Positions 26,905-35,678 are shown, counted from the first letter of the stretch. The stretch: DNA of 53,252 nt from Rhizobium sp. BK399 (GCF_014194695.1 NZ_JACIAH010000026.1:1-53252), one strand, 5' to 3'. A program made the numbers and translations. The notes: generated by a model from the sequence alone, not told the origin.

Positions 26905-26960
26905 TCTGCCCCTGATCCTCAATCAAAGTACGGGCCGAAAAGGGAAGAGGACCAACAAAA

Positions 26961-28003
26961 TCAAAAAACCTCGTGATCCGGGTATTGACTTGGGCCAAGA
27001 TCGGCTCGCGTCTCCCGGTGGGTCAGCCACATTCCAGGAAGCATGGGCATCCAAAACGATATTCCTCGGAAAATCAGTGTGGCTGCAAGAGCGACTTCTA
27101 TGCGCACACCAAGCAAGTGGAGGACTGCGACGCAACCTCCTTCGAATGAACCCAGGCCCAGCGGTATCGGTGAGACGGTCGCAACGACTGACGCGAGAAC
27201 GAAGGCGATAAACGCTGGAGAGGGGCCGATGCTCGTCCCGAGAGATAGCACAGCGAACCATAGCGTGGTCGCATCCAGAACGAAAATCGCGAGTTGAAAG
27301 ATTATAGTCAGCGCCACACTTTCGGATCGCTGATCATGTCGGTCCGAACCTCAGCAAGCGCCTTTGCAATGGGCGCCATCAGCGCCCTCCGGCGGAAAGA
27401 CCTTGGAATCCAGCGACCCTTAGTAACAATGACTGCTACGAGGCAGACGGTGATCAGGGTGACGATCCCTGCGAACAGGATTGACAGCCATGCCCATGCG
27501 TCGTTGAGATCGCCGGTTGACCACAGAAGGACGAACGCAAGTGCTGCCATCAGGCAGTAGGCGGGGTAATAGGAAAGGGCGGCGACCAGCAAGGCGGTTA
27601 CGGCGACGGAGGATGGGATCTGTCGCCGTACAAGGCCGCGGGCAACCAGCAGACTTCCGCTCAGGCCGCCAGTGGGTATCGCCTGATTGGCGAAGAGTTC
27701 CATGACGGCTAGTCTCAGAAGATCTGAAAGTCGAAGCCGAAAACCCGCGCGCCTCGTAACCATCTGCCAGACAGCGGCGGCGCAAGCATAAGCGCAAAGC
27801 TGACACGATATCGCCGCGGTGATCCAAGGCGGACGCGTTGCTTTCAATACCGACACCAGTTCGGCGATATCGGAAAAGTGCAGCACGAGCCCGATTACGC
27901 CGCCAAATATCAGCGCGCCGGCGAACCAGCCGATGATTGCATGTGCGGCAGATCGTTCGGGTTTCAAAAGCAGGTCGTCCGATCCTCCCTTCGTACTTAC
28001 CAA
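26961..28003 (-). pseudogene. UPF0104/lysylphosphatidylglycerol synthase TM protein, frameshifted
   Basis: Two overlapping minus-strand frames together make one YbhN/UPF0104-type polytopic membrane protein. The upstream part (27308-28003, 231 aa) contains LFANQAIPTGGLSGSLLVARGLVRR. The downstream part (26961-27317) contains SPIPLGLGSFEGGCVAVLHLLGV and a final helix with RGISFWMPMLPGMW. Both motifs belong to the same polypeptide in relatives. The break is at about 27308-27317, just after DPKVWR, and a single-base indel would fix it. Sequencing error or a recent mutation are both possible. Confidence 0.75.
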
Positions 28004-28758
28004 TGGTCGCCTCCATGTTTGACGCGGTCAAAGACCGCCAGTTTTCCTTTCTCGTGCACATAGAAACTCAAGCATGATCGTCTCGCGATCAAGCAGCAAG
28101 TTGGTGTCGGCCGTCATGTCGTTCACGCCCGTCCGGCAGAACTTCTTGGCCAGGAAGGCGCCATCGACAGGCTTGCGAATAGCAACGCCCCGCGGCGGGA
28201 ATGCCGACAAGCAGATCCGTTCATACATCCCCGAATATCTGGCATCCAGGCGCTTTACCCGGAGGCTCCATCGCCGCTTAGAGCCAACGCTACCCGACCG
28301 GCGTGCGACACGCCAATCGTTCCCTGCACTGGCTCGCGACGACCCCAGATAGCGCCCCGATGAGCCCGTTCTTGTCCATACCAGCAGAGGTCTCGGCGGC
28401 AGCCGTTTCAAACAACTCGGGGCGTGCGCATCGACGCGACTAGGAATGAGTTTCGACTTGCCGATGCCCTTCGACGTCCATTTCGGCAACCCCCGGCCGG
28501 TGAACCTTTATCGCGGTTGCTATCTGATGACATCGCTGAAACGAAGATGCATGACGCTAGCCGAATTTGGATCGAATACCCAGGCGCGCCAATGTGGCGA
28601 GACCATATCCGATGGGCTGGGGACTTCTCGGTTCTCATCTCGGCTCCGCCCCCTGCATTCTAAAGGGCTCTTTTTCACGACGACAAATTGGCTCGCATTG
28701 ACCTCCGTAAAGGTGAGCGGATGCGTAGTAGCCCCGGCAGAAACTCAGACAAGGAATA
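28004..28758. other. Degenerate region, no intact gene
   Basis: About 750 bases with shifting short frames on the minus strand (pieces such as RVDAHAPELFETAAAETSAGMDK in one frame and KPVDGAFLAKKFC in another). These look like broken coding sequence, but I cannot name the family. Confidence 0.4.
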
Positions 28759-28772
28759 TTGACAAGAATCAA
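28759..28772. promoter_or_regulatory. FNR-like box, TTGAC-N4-ATCAA
   Basis: TTGACAAGAATCAA, centred about 55 bp upstream of the Usp start at 28821. Confidence 0.65.
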
Positions 28773-28820
28773 AGAAAGACGGGCGTCGTGCCTTAGAATG
28801 CCGCTAGGAGGAAATAGACC

Positions 28821-29258
28821 ATGTTTGCCAAGATTCTCATTCCAACCGATGGGTCCAAACTTGCGGTCGCGGCCGCGGAGAACGCCGTGGCTTTTGCCAG
28901 GGATGCCAACGCCTCGGTCGTCTTCGCTCATGTGCTCGAACCCTTCCGGATATTCACAACCGACAGCGACAAGCTGACGGCCAGTCAGGAGGATTATGAT
29001 CGGCTTTCGGATCAACAAGCGGTGCAATTCCTGGCCGAGGTCGAATTGCGCGCACGCCATCAGGGCGTTGCAAGCTATACCGTGAAGCTCCGAAAAGAAG
29101 AGATTCACGAAGGCATCATTCAGGCCGCCATCACCAATGGCTGCGATCTCATCGCATTGGGATCCCATGGTCGTGGAGGCGTCGCTGGCCTGATTCTTGG
29201 AAGTGTCACGACGAAAGTCTTAAGTCATTCCCGTATCCCGGTACTCGTATACCGATGA
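28821..29258 (+). CDS. Universal stress protein, single domain
   Basis: Canonical UspA protein of 145 aa. It begins MFAKILIPTDGSKLAVAAAENAV and ends GSHGRGGVAGLILGSVTTKVL, an intact G-2x-G-9x-G-S ATP-binding loop. It is preceded by a strong ribosome site (TAGGAGGAAATA) and by an FNR-like box. This is the only single-domain Usp in the window and the best ATP-binding candidate of the three. Confidence 0.93.
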   Translation: MFAKILIPTDGSKLAVAAAENAVAFARDANASVVFAHVLEPFRIFTTDSDKLTASQEDYDRLSDQQAVQFLAEVELRARHQGVASYTVKLRKEEIHEGIIQAAITNGCDLIALGSHGRGGVAGLILGSVTTKVLSHSRIPVLVYR

Positions 29259-29269
29259 AGGCACCGAAG

Positions 29270-29577
29270 GGCAATTGAACAAGGAAGGTGCCGGCTATCG
29301 CCGAACGCGAAAAGATACTGGAGGCGAGCGTCGACTTTCAACTCAATCTGATGGATTCGGCTTTGCAATTTCAGATAGCGTCCTCGATTTTTTCGTAAGA
29401 CGCCGCCAGAAGGACGCAGAGATCCTGGGTGATCTCGTTCGGAGCTTGGAGTACAACGACGCATTGGACGGTGCTGGCGATTTCGTGCTTGTCGCCGGGG
29501 ATTACGCCTCCGAGGCGAGCAAGATGCTGTTGATTGGTTCGAATTTCGCCCCTCAAGCAGCAAATAGGATCCGCTAA
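29270..29577 (+). pseudogene. Frameshifted small phasin-like protein
   Basis: One frame holds EREKILEASVDFQLNLMDSALQFQ, and after a shift near 29390 another frame continues RRRQKDAEILGDLVRSLEYNDALDGAGDFV and YASEASKML. Read together they give an amphipathic helical protein of about 95 aa, somewhat like phasins. The family assignment is a guess; the frameshift is clear. It follows the Usp gene by only 11 bases and may have been its operon partner. Confidence 0.4.
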
Positions 29578-29769
29578 AATGCCAGCGAGATTTGGAGAAC
29601 CAGACTGCGCGTACCGCCGGGCCAGGCATCCCAGTCGGGGGCATTCTAATTTTGATGAACCGTCCCTGAGGACATCTGTATGTGAACCAGCGAAATTTCA
29701 CGTTGCCGCCGCCACTGTCGTGAGACCAGACCACGGAAAGGGAAGCCTTGTGAAAGTAAATACAATGAA

Positions 29770-30130
29770 ACTTGTTTTCGGATGTTCACGGCCATCCGAG
29801 GCGATTGAACATCCGCTCAATACGGTTTCGGTCCTTGTAGGCCCGGTAGTCGCAGGCAAGCGGGTTCTTGCGGTTGGCCTTTGGCGGAATGACCGACCTG
29901 ATCCCATGGATCAGGAGTTCTTCACGCAGGAAATCGCCGTCATAGCCTTTATCGGCAAGGAAGAGCTTCGGCTTGCCGACCGGTATCGCCAGCAGATCAT
30001 GAACGGCGTTGTAATCCGAAGCCTCGCCACCCGTCAGGATGAAGCCGAGAGGGCGTCCTTGACCGTCTGCACGGGCGTGGATTTTTGTCGTAAAAACCGC
30101 CTTCTAAAAGGCAGTTTTGAATCGCGCTTC
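29770..30130 (-). mobile_element. IS5-family transposase remnant
   Basis: The minus strand translates as TTKIHARADGQGRPLGFILTG, then EASDYNAVHDLLAIPVGKPK, LFLADKGYDGDFLREEL and RNRIERMFNRLGWP before a stop. This is the DDE core of an IS427-group IS5 transposase, cut at both ends: the N-terminal domain and the tail after MFNRL are missing. It is not the same copy type as the fragment at 1-222. The flanking 30131-30326 has no gene I can name. Confidence 0.8.
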
Positions 30131-30326
30131 CGCTAATTTGGGAATCAGCTTGGGTAACAGGACCTGGGCCAGATTAACTCCGTCTTCAAGACAATACGCT
30201 GTCGCGTACGGCCTCCCTCGCGATCGCGCCAGAGTGAGAACGCTCCGGCCTAGTCGGTAGCGGCCGCTAACGAGTCTACCACGTGCCGCTCCAAATCGAT
30301 CTCAAACAGCCAGACGGAAATGCCAC

Positions 30327-30389
30327 TTGACAACCACATGTTCATACGAGATTGTACCGATCGGTAAACAGATTACCGCACGGTACAAT
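30327..30389. promoter_or_regulatory. Promoter and TetR operator for NTF2-like/TetR operon
   Basis: A -35 hexamer TTGACA (30327-30332) is followed by a large inverted repeat with 17-bp arms at 30351-30367 and 30373-30389, five bases between them and 15 of 17 positions paired. The outer arms read ATTGTACCG and CGGTACAAT, the inner CGGTAA and TTACCG. It covers the expected -10 region, as a TetR repressor site should. Confidence 0.75.
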
Positions 30390-30415
30390 CCCATCAATTC
30401 AACAAGGAACTAAAG

Positions 30416-30880
30416 ATGTCACGTCCCCCACTCCCCCCCTTCACCCGCGAAAGCGCCATCGAAAAGGTTCGGTTGGCCGAAGACGGCTGGAACACTAGAG
30501 ACGCGGCGAAAGTCGCTCTGGCCTATACGCTCGACACCCGCTGGCGGAACCGCGTCGAGTTCGCGAGCAATCGCGAAGAAGCTCAGGCATTTCTGACACG
30601 CAAGTGGAACAAGGAGCACGAATACCGCCTCATAAAGGAGCTATGGGCTTTCACCGGTAACCGCATCGCGGTACGCTACGCGTATGAATATCGCGACGAT
30701 GGCGGCCGCTGGTACCGCGCATATGGTAACGAGAACTGGGAATTCGCAGAGGACGGCCTGATGGCGCACAGACACGCGAGCATCAATGAAATGCCGATTG
30801 CTGAAAGCGATCGTCTGTTCCACTGGCCTCTTGGCCGTCGGCCGGATGATCACGCCAGCCTCAGCGATCTGGGCCTCTAA
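30416..30880 (+). CDS. NTF2-like protein of DUF1348 family
   Basis: Protein of 154 aa with an NTF2/SnoaL-like fold of the DUF1348 type: DGWNTRDAAKVALAYTLDTRWRNR, then RKWNKEHEYRLIKELWAFTGNRIAVRYAYEYRDDGG and YGNENWEF. Members are cytosolic and of unknown enzymatic role. It is first in a two-gene unit: the TetR gene starts three bases after its stop. The palindrome at 30351-30389 indicates autorepression of the pair, with the ligand perhaps also being the substrate. Confidence 0.88.
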   Translation: MSRPPLPPFTRESAIEKVRLAEDGWNTRDAAKVALAYTLDTRWRNRVEFASNREEAQAFLTRKWNKEHEYRLIKELWAFTGNRIAVRYAYEYRDDGGRWYRAYGNENWEFAEDGLMAHRHASINEMPIAESDRLFHWPLGRRPDDHASLSDLGL

Positions 30881-30882
30881 TC

Positions 30883-31506
30883 ATGGCCCGCATGGTCGCT
30901 GAAAGAGCCGACGCCATAGCCCCGTTGGCCGAAGTTTTCCGCGAACATGGCTACGAAGGCGCAAGCCTTGCCTTGATCGGCAAGGCTACCGGTCTCGGTA
31001 AGGGCAGCCTCTACCACTTCTTCCCGAACGGAAAGGAAGAGATGGTGCGGGCTGTTCTCGGCGAAATCGGCCAATGGTTCGAGGATGCCGTATATTCCCC
31101 GTTGCGTAACGAGAGCGATGTTAATGGTGCCATCCGTGCCATGCTCGCCTCGACGGACCAATATTTTCGGTCCGGCAGGCGCGTGTGCCTCGTCGGTGCC
31201 TTGGCAGTGGCCAATACGCGTGACCTCTTCGCGCAAGCTATCCGAGGTTATTTCGTAGCTTGGGTGGACGCATTGCAGTCAGCGCTTATTCGGCAGGGCC
31301 GTGAAGCCGATCAATCGCGCCTCCTCGCGGAAGAGGCAGTTCTCGCTATCCAAGGAGCAATTATTCTTTCTCGGGCAATGGACGATCCAGCCGTTTTCCA
31401 ACGGGCTATCGACCAACTCCGGGGACGATTGGTGATCGAAAACGATACCTCTAACTACGAGGGCACAACCGACGTTTCACCGCAAAATGAAGGTCGGCTT
31501 GTCTAA
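30883..31506 (+). CDS. TetR-family repressor
   Basis: TetR/AcrR regulator of 207 aa. The N-terminal HTH is in YEGASLALIGKATGLGKGSLYHFFPNGKEEM, including the family GSLYHFF recognition-helix signature. The C-terminal half resembles the LmrA/YxaF-type ligand domain (DQYFRSGRRVCLVGALAVANT). It lies directly behind the DUF1348 gene and probably represses both from the palindrome upstream of that gene. Confidence 0.92.
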   Translation: MARMVAERADAIAPLAEVFREHGYEGASLALIGKATGLGKGSLYHFFPNGKEEMVRAVLGEIGQWFEDAVYSPLRNESDVNGAIRAMLASTDQYFRSGRRVCLVGALAVANTRDLFAQAIRGYFVAWVDALQSALIRQGREADQSRLLAEEAVLAIQGAIILSRAMDDPAVFQRAIDQLRGRLVIENDTSNYEGTTDVSPQNEGRLV

Positions 31507-31644
31507 GATTAGCGGAGATATCAACACAACGCGGAGCGGCAGGATTTCGGGCAATCTTGCCACTCCACGAGCGGTCAAAGGCCAGCGGCAGGAGTTTCGG
31601 CAAAGCGTCCGCAGGGAGACGGGACAAAACTTTGTCACCAGAGC

Positions 31645-32658
31645 CTAGCCTACGGGCGGAAAATGGCTATTGTTCGCCGTGCTAGCATCCCGAATAAGCT
31701 CGTACTTCACCTGCGTAACACGCAGATCCCGGTACCAATCGACCAGCGCACCCCACGGGTCTGACACCTTGTTGAGGCCAGCTATAAACGCAACTACCGT
31801 GCCGATTTCTACCTTCCCAGTTATGACATAGTAGCCTCCGAGCGCGAAAATTCCTGCATATCCAAGCTGAAACATCAAATTCATCAGAAAGTTCAGCGCG
31901 TACTTCAGTCTGTAAATACTCATGTTCGTTGAGAATAGGCGCTGGACTCGGGCGGCCTGGTGTTTTGGCGACTTTGGCGAAGCATGATCAACCATTTCCT
32001 CGCTGAGGTGCCGCATGACGGTGATTTTAGTCTTTACGCGCTGGTTGATGAGCCCCTGCAGAATGGGAACGAGGACGGCCTGCGGTATGAACACCGCAAT
32101 GACGGCAAGAGCGAGTAGCGGCTGCAGGTAGATCATGTAGCTGCCAACCGCCAGAAGTATGCCTGCCTGCAGTATTGGCTCGGACATGCTGGTTCCGACA
32201 AACCCGCCGACCGGTTCGGCCTCGGCGAGTACTATCGACATTTCGACGCCTTCCGCCAAGGTCGTAAGATCTTGAGAGTTGTATTCTCTCGCGTCGATGA
32301 CTGTCATGCGAAGCCACCGGACCGCGACCTCTCCAATCCAGCCTCGGTATACGTTCAATACCAGTTTGATACCGCCTTCAGCCAAGACGAGCGCAAGATA
32401 GGCAGCCACGAGAACGAGGATCGTGTTCAGGCTTACCCCTTGCGTCGCACCGTTAACAATTCGTCGCTGAATTTCGAGCGGGAAGATGCCTATGGCAAAT
32501 AGTAGGACTGACAGAAGTACCAAGAGGGTCTGATGACCCCGTCCCATTTTCCAGATGAAGCCGGAGAGCCACCGCGGCATTGTGTCTCCACGGCGAACTT
32601 GCGATACCGCCTCTGCCTCTTCTCGTTGAGCCGGTTCGCGTCTGGTCTCTATTCTCAT
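31645..32658 (-). CDS. ABC transporter membrane domain without ATPase
   Basis: Membrane protein of 337 aa corresponding to the six-helix domain of an ABC exporter. TM segments include TLLVLLSVLLFAIGIFPLEI, LNTILVLVAAYLALVLAEG and PLLALAVIAVFIPQAVLV. The frame stops soon after DPWGALVDWYRDLRVTQVKYELIRD, where exporters link to a nucleotide-binding domain. No Walker or signature motifs occur, and no ATPase gene follows. The start at 32658 has a perfect site (AAGGAGGA). Either the ATPase is encoded elsewhere or the protein has another membrane role. Confidence 0.8.
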   Translation of the reverse strand: MRIETRREPAQREEAEAVSQVRRGDTMPRWLSGFIWKMGRGHQTLLVLLSVLLFAIGIFPLEIQRRIVNGATQGVSLNTILVLVAAYLALVLAEGGIKLVLNVYRGWIGEVAVRWLRMTVIDAREYNSQDLTTLAEGVEMSIVLAEAEPVGGFVGTSMSEPILQAGILLAVGSYMIYLQPLLALAVIAVFIPQAVLVPILQGLINQRVKTKITVMRHLSEEMVDHASPKSPKHQAARVQRLFSTNMSIYRLKYALNFLMNLMFQLGYAGIFALGGYYVITGKVEIGTVVAFIAGLNKVSDPWGALVDWYRDLRVTQVKYELIRDASTANNSHFPPVG

Positions 32659-32708
32659 GCTGGTGTCCTCCTTGACGTGCATTCAGCCAGATTGTCGAGA
32701 CTCCATCA

Positions 32709-32722
32709 TTGACTCACCGCAA
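32709..32722. promoter_or_regulatory. Weak FNR-like box, TTGAC-N4-CGCAA
   Basis: TTGACTCACCGCAA keeps only TTG-N8-CAA plus one good half-site. It lies about 57 bp before the ABC membrane gene. Confidence 0.35.
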
Positions 32723-32949
32723 TGTCTGTCGATTGAGGTTGGCACTGTCCTAGGGGCCAGATGCGGACGAACGGCTATCTCTCTGGAGGCGCGGCGGCAG
32801 AAATCCGGGCTATCATCCGCAATAAGCGCTAGGGCACGATTGAGATAGTGACCTACCGCAAAGACGCTAACACGTTTTGGAACAGTCCGATCCGGCGATG
32901 ACGGACAGCTCGCCTAACGGACCCAACTAGGTCGTGCTGACAAACACGA

Positions 32950-33425
32950 AAATAAGGGATCTCTACGAGCATCCATCCGGATTCAGGCGAAAAGCTGAAT
33001 CCGGAAGCCATTGCAAACATTGAAAGGATAAGGGATTCTTGGGGCAACCTGCCCAAGGGCCAGATTGTTATCTCGGACGGCCTCAACGCCAAGGCCATCA
33101 TGGACGACTTACACCTTGCCCCTATCTGGAGGTGATGCGTAGACTGCTTGCAGAGGCCGACGTGCCGACGAGCGACAGCAACATCCTCGTCACCGGCGGA
33201 AGGGTGCGGGCCGGCTACCGAATCGGTGAGTTGCTTTTCGAAAAAGCAGACCCCAACAGCTTGCGAGGGGTCCTTCACATCATCGGCGAACACCCCGGTA
33301 CCATGCACCACGCCTATTCGGTTTATATCACCGTCGCCAGCGGCAAACGTTGGTCCGAGAAGCACATCGATCACGACATCACGAAGCTTGTGAGCAATGT
33401 CGCAGCTACGGCCCGCGCCGGCTAA
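32950..33425 (+). pseudogene. eutC: Ethanolamine ammonia-lyase small subunit remnant
   Basis: 5'-truncated and frameshifted EutC, the light chain of the B12-dependent ethanolamine ammonia-lyase. The first frame reads LNPEAIANIERIRDSWGNLP and QIVISDGLNAKAIMDD; after a shift near 33110 the second frame continues EVMRRLLAEADVPTSDSN, ILVTGGRVRAGYRIGELLF, then HIIGEHPGTMHHAYSVYITV and WSEKHIDHDITKLVSN. These segments are in EutC order. No EutB gene is present. The opposite strand's 200-codon frame is a shadow of this. Confidence 0.8.
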
Positions 33426-33945
33426 GGAAGCAGCAAGAGAAATTTTGCCGATCATTCGGGAAATCGTCGGAAAGAGCGTGAATGGCAGCCGACGCTATCG
33501 TACCTAGAGCCGAAGGCGATGAAAGTCGTGTCGTCTGACCATGAAGCCGCGGCTCGCCTTCTTCTCCTCCACTACAATTTAGGTACCTGTCTGCAAGTCG
33601 ACGCTGGCTCGCAAGCTTAATGCCGGCAATATCCACCGGTGCCTGCGATGAGCGTCCTAAGTAGGATGAGGCGGCCGGCATCCGGGCCGCCGAGCCTGAC
33701 GAAGCGCCTCGCTGATGAGATTTGCGAGATCTGCTAGGGCGCCCTGCAGTCATACCGAACTCGAATTTTGCCGCGTGCCGGTATGGTTTGGGCTTTGTTA
33801 TGAGACCAATGGCATCGGATGGGCAGTTGAGCGTCTGCAGATCAGCTTTGCGCGAGGTCGAAACATGCCTCGCCTCTGACACTTTACGACTTTTCTGCAG
33901 CGTCCCACCAAGGCGGCTCGGCTTGCATTTCCTGTCCCTAGATAC
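33426..33945. other. Intergenic region, no recognised gene
   Basis: About 520 bases. Frames on both strands are arginine- and serine-rich and match nothing I know. Confidence 0.45.
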
Positions 33946-33971
33946 TATATGTGGTTACGTAACCACATATA
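33946..33971. promoter_or_regulatory. Toxin-antitoxin operator, perfect palindrome
   Basis: A perfect 26-bp inverted repeat centred between 33958 and 33959, with the inner core GTGGTTACGTAACCAC, sits just before the antitoxin gene. Phd-type antitoxins bind such sites with the toxin as co-repressor. Confidence 0.8.
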
Positions 33972-33982
33972 TGAGGTTTGTC

Positions 33983-34237
33983 GTGACCATCACCACTCTT
34001 TCGGGCCGGGAGCTCAATCAGGATCTTGGCCGTGCAAAGCGCGCCACCAGGAATGGGCCTGTGATAATCACCGACAGGGGACGGCCTGCTCACGTTCTGC
34101 TGTCGTTCGATGAGTACAAGCGACTTACAGGTAAAATGCGGACGCTTGGCGATATGTTGGCAGCTTCGGGGGCCGAAGACGTTGACCTGATGCTCCCCGA
34201 GCGCGCAGAACGCGCCCAGCCGGTTGATCTCTCCTGA
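33983..34237 (+). CDS. Phd/YefM-family antitoxin
   Basis: DNA-binding antitoxin of 84 aa. The Phd/YefM fold shows in TTLSGRELNQDLGRAKRATRNGPVIITDRGRPAHVLLSFDEYKRL, and the C-terminal toxin-binding tail is acidic (GAEDVDLMLPERAE). I chose GTG at 33983, with GAGG seven bases upstream; the ATG at 33971 overlaps the operator and would be almost leaderless. It overlaps the toxin start by one base (TGATG), so it is made in coupled fashion. Confidence 0.9.
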   Translation: MTITTLSGRELNQDLGRAKRATRNGPVIITDRGRPAHVLLSFDEYKRLTGKMRTLGDMLAASGAEDVDLMLPERAERAQPVDLS

Positions 34238-34677
34238 TGTTTTTGCTCGATACCAACGTGGTGTCCGAACTGCGCAAGGTCGCGAGCGGCAAGGCTGATC
34301 CGAATGTCGTGGTTTGGAACGAAACCATCGATCCGGCCGAGGCCTTCATTTCATCTGTTGTCCTGCACGAACTGGAGATTGGTGTTCGGCTGGCGGAGCA
34401 TAATGATGCAGCCGCCGGGAAAGTGTTACGAAACTGGCTGGAAAATACTGTTCTAACCGCGTTTTCCAATCGCATCCTGCCCTTGGACGATGCCGCGGCA
34501 GTGCAGGCAGCCCAATGGCATGTGCCCAGTCCCAAACCGATCAATGACGCCTATATCGCGGCGACTGCCTTCATCCATCGGATGACGCTAGTCACGCGCA
34601 ATATCAAAGATTTCGAAGGTATGGGAGTTACTCTTGTGAGCCCGTGGGATCTGCCGACACAGCTTGGAACGGCTTAG
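34237..34677 (+). CDS. PIN-domain toxin (VapC/FitB type)
   Basis: Ribonuclease toxin of 146 aa. Acidic active-site residues are in LLDTNVVSELRK, LHELEIGVRLAE and PINDAYIAATAF, followed by TRNIKDFEGMGV, the usual VapC order. It cleaves RNA when the labile Phd antitoxin is lost. The pair looks complete and typically maintains plasmids or islands. Confidence 0.93.
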   Translation: MFLLDTNVVSELRKVASGKADPNVVVWNETIDPAEAFISSVVLHELEIGVRLAEHNDAAAGKVLRNWLENTVLTAFSNRILPLDDAAAVQAAQWHVPSPKPINDAYIAATAFIHRMTLVTRNIKDFEGMGVTLVSPWDLPTQLGTA

Positions 34678-34724
34678 TCTCGGTACTGACACGAAGCTGT
34701 CAGCGCTGATAAGCTGCGCTATAG

Positions 34725-34850
34725 GCGCAAAAACAACTGATCCATTGGCGGACTGGCGTGTCCTCCTGGTCTTTGTCGCGACAGCGATTGGAACCAGTCT
34801 CGACGCGATGGCGGTCGGTGTCTCACTCGCTTTCCTGCAGGTAACGAGGC
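34725..34850 (+). pseudogene. MntP manganese exporter fragment
   Basis: A short frame reads DPLADWRVLLVFVATAIGTSLDAMAVGVSLAFLQV, the TM3 segment of MntP with its conserved Asp in SLDAMAVG. Everything before and after is missing. From 34851 to 35114 I see no gene. Confidence 0.6.
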
Positions 34851-35114
34851 AGACCCAGGACGAAACCACGGTCATGCGGTAACCAATCCGCGCATGAGAG
34901 CTTGCTCAGCCGTCGTCTCAGTTCCGTCTCCTACTTTGCACATCCAAATCGCTCTGCGCCCGGCACATTGCCGGAATATTTGCTATGAAACAAAGGCTTG
35001 ACAGCGCTCATGAGCTAGGAGGACCGGTCCCGGCTTGTTCCGCGACGGGATATGGGTTTGAGGCTTGATCGCGCGAGGCGAAGTCTCCGTTCCTCATCGC
35101 GGGAGGCGCGCCAT

Positions 35115-35543
35115 TTACTTTCCTTCGTATTTGAACTCCGGAAGTTTCTGCAGCTCCTCCTTACTCCCCTGGGCGAGCACAATCTTCGAGCCGTCCGCGT
35201 TGACCTGCAATGAATTGTAAGGGATAGCGACAAGGAAACCGCCGATGCCGAGAAAGCCACCTACCTGGAGAATCGCGAAGAGGACCTTCTCGCGATCGAC
35301 GATGAAGTCATCGATTGATCCGATTGTCTCGCCAGTACCGTTCTTTACTTTGGCACCCACGAGTTTGGTAGCGCGGTAGCCCTTGGCTACTTCCTTCACA
35401 TCCACGTCGACGACAACGACGTTTTGCGCGACTGCCGGCATTGACGACGGCAGGAAAATGGTGGTCATCAACACAATATCCATGCCGATTGCCAATGCGA
35501 GGTGGGCATTGCGATATGTCTTTGAAGCGCTGTTATGGTGCAT
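35115..35543 (-). CDS. Exported PRC-barrel domain protein
   Basis: Protein of 142 aa with an N-terminal hydrophobic segment (about residues 16-40, ending near AVAQN) and a PRC-barrel core: YRATKLVGAKVKNGTGETIGSIDDFIVDREKVLFAILQVGGFLGIGGFLVAIPYNSLQV. Such proteins are common stress-inducible envelope proteins of rhizobia. A palindrome at 35646-35659 lies about 109 bp upstream and fits both the FNR-like and the CTGAC-type motifs of this window. Confidence 0.88.
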   Translation of the reverse strand: MHHNSASKTYRNAHLALAIGMDIVLMTTIFLPSSMPAVAQNVVVVDVDVKEVAKGYRATKLVGAKVKNGTGETIGSIDDFIVDREKVLFAILQVGGFLGIGGFLVAIPYNSLQVNADGSKIVLAQGSKEELQKLPEFKYEGK

Positions 35544-35645
35544 CTCGAATCCTCCGGGTTTGAAGTGTACTGGCGCACTAGGTATGATCCCATTCCTTCA
35601 GCTTCGTGGGTTGGATAAGATCTGGACGAAGCAGCCGTGATAGCC

Positions 35646-35659
35646 TTGACGCCCGTCAA
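35646..35659. promoter_or_regulatory. Hybrid palindrome TTGAC-GCCC-GTCAA
   Basis: TTGACGCCCGTCAA combines FNR-type outer TT/AA with the TGACGNCCGTCA core of the right-hand island boxes. It is about 109 bp before the PRC-barrel gene. Confidence 0.6.
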
Positions 35660-35678
35660 TATCTTCGAGATCGAGGCC

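Noticed and set aside
28974..28988. CTGAC-N5-GTCAG repeat in the Usp gene
   Set aside because: Spacer is 5, not 4, and the site is inside a coding region, so it is likely chance.
32853..33455. 200-codon minus-strand frame
   Set aside because: It is antisense to the eutC remnant, whose plus-strand frames match EutC segments in order.
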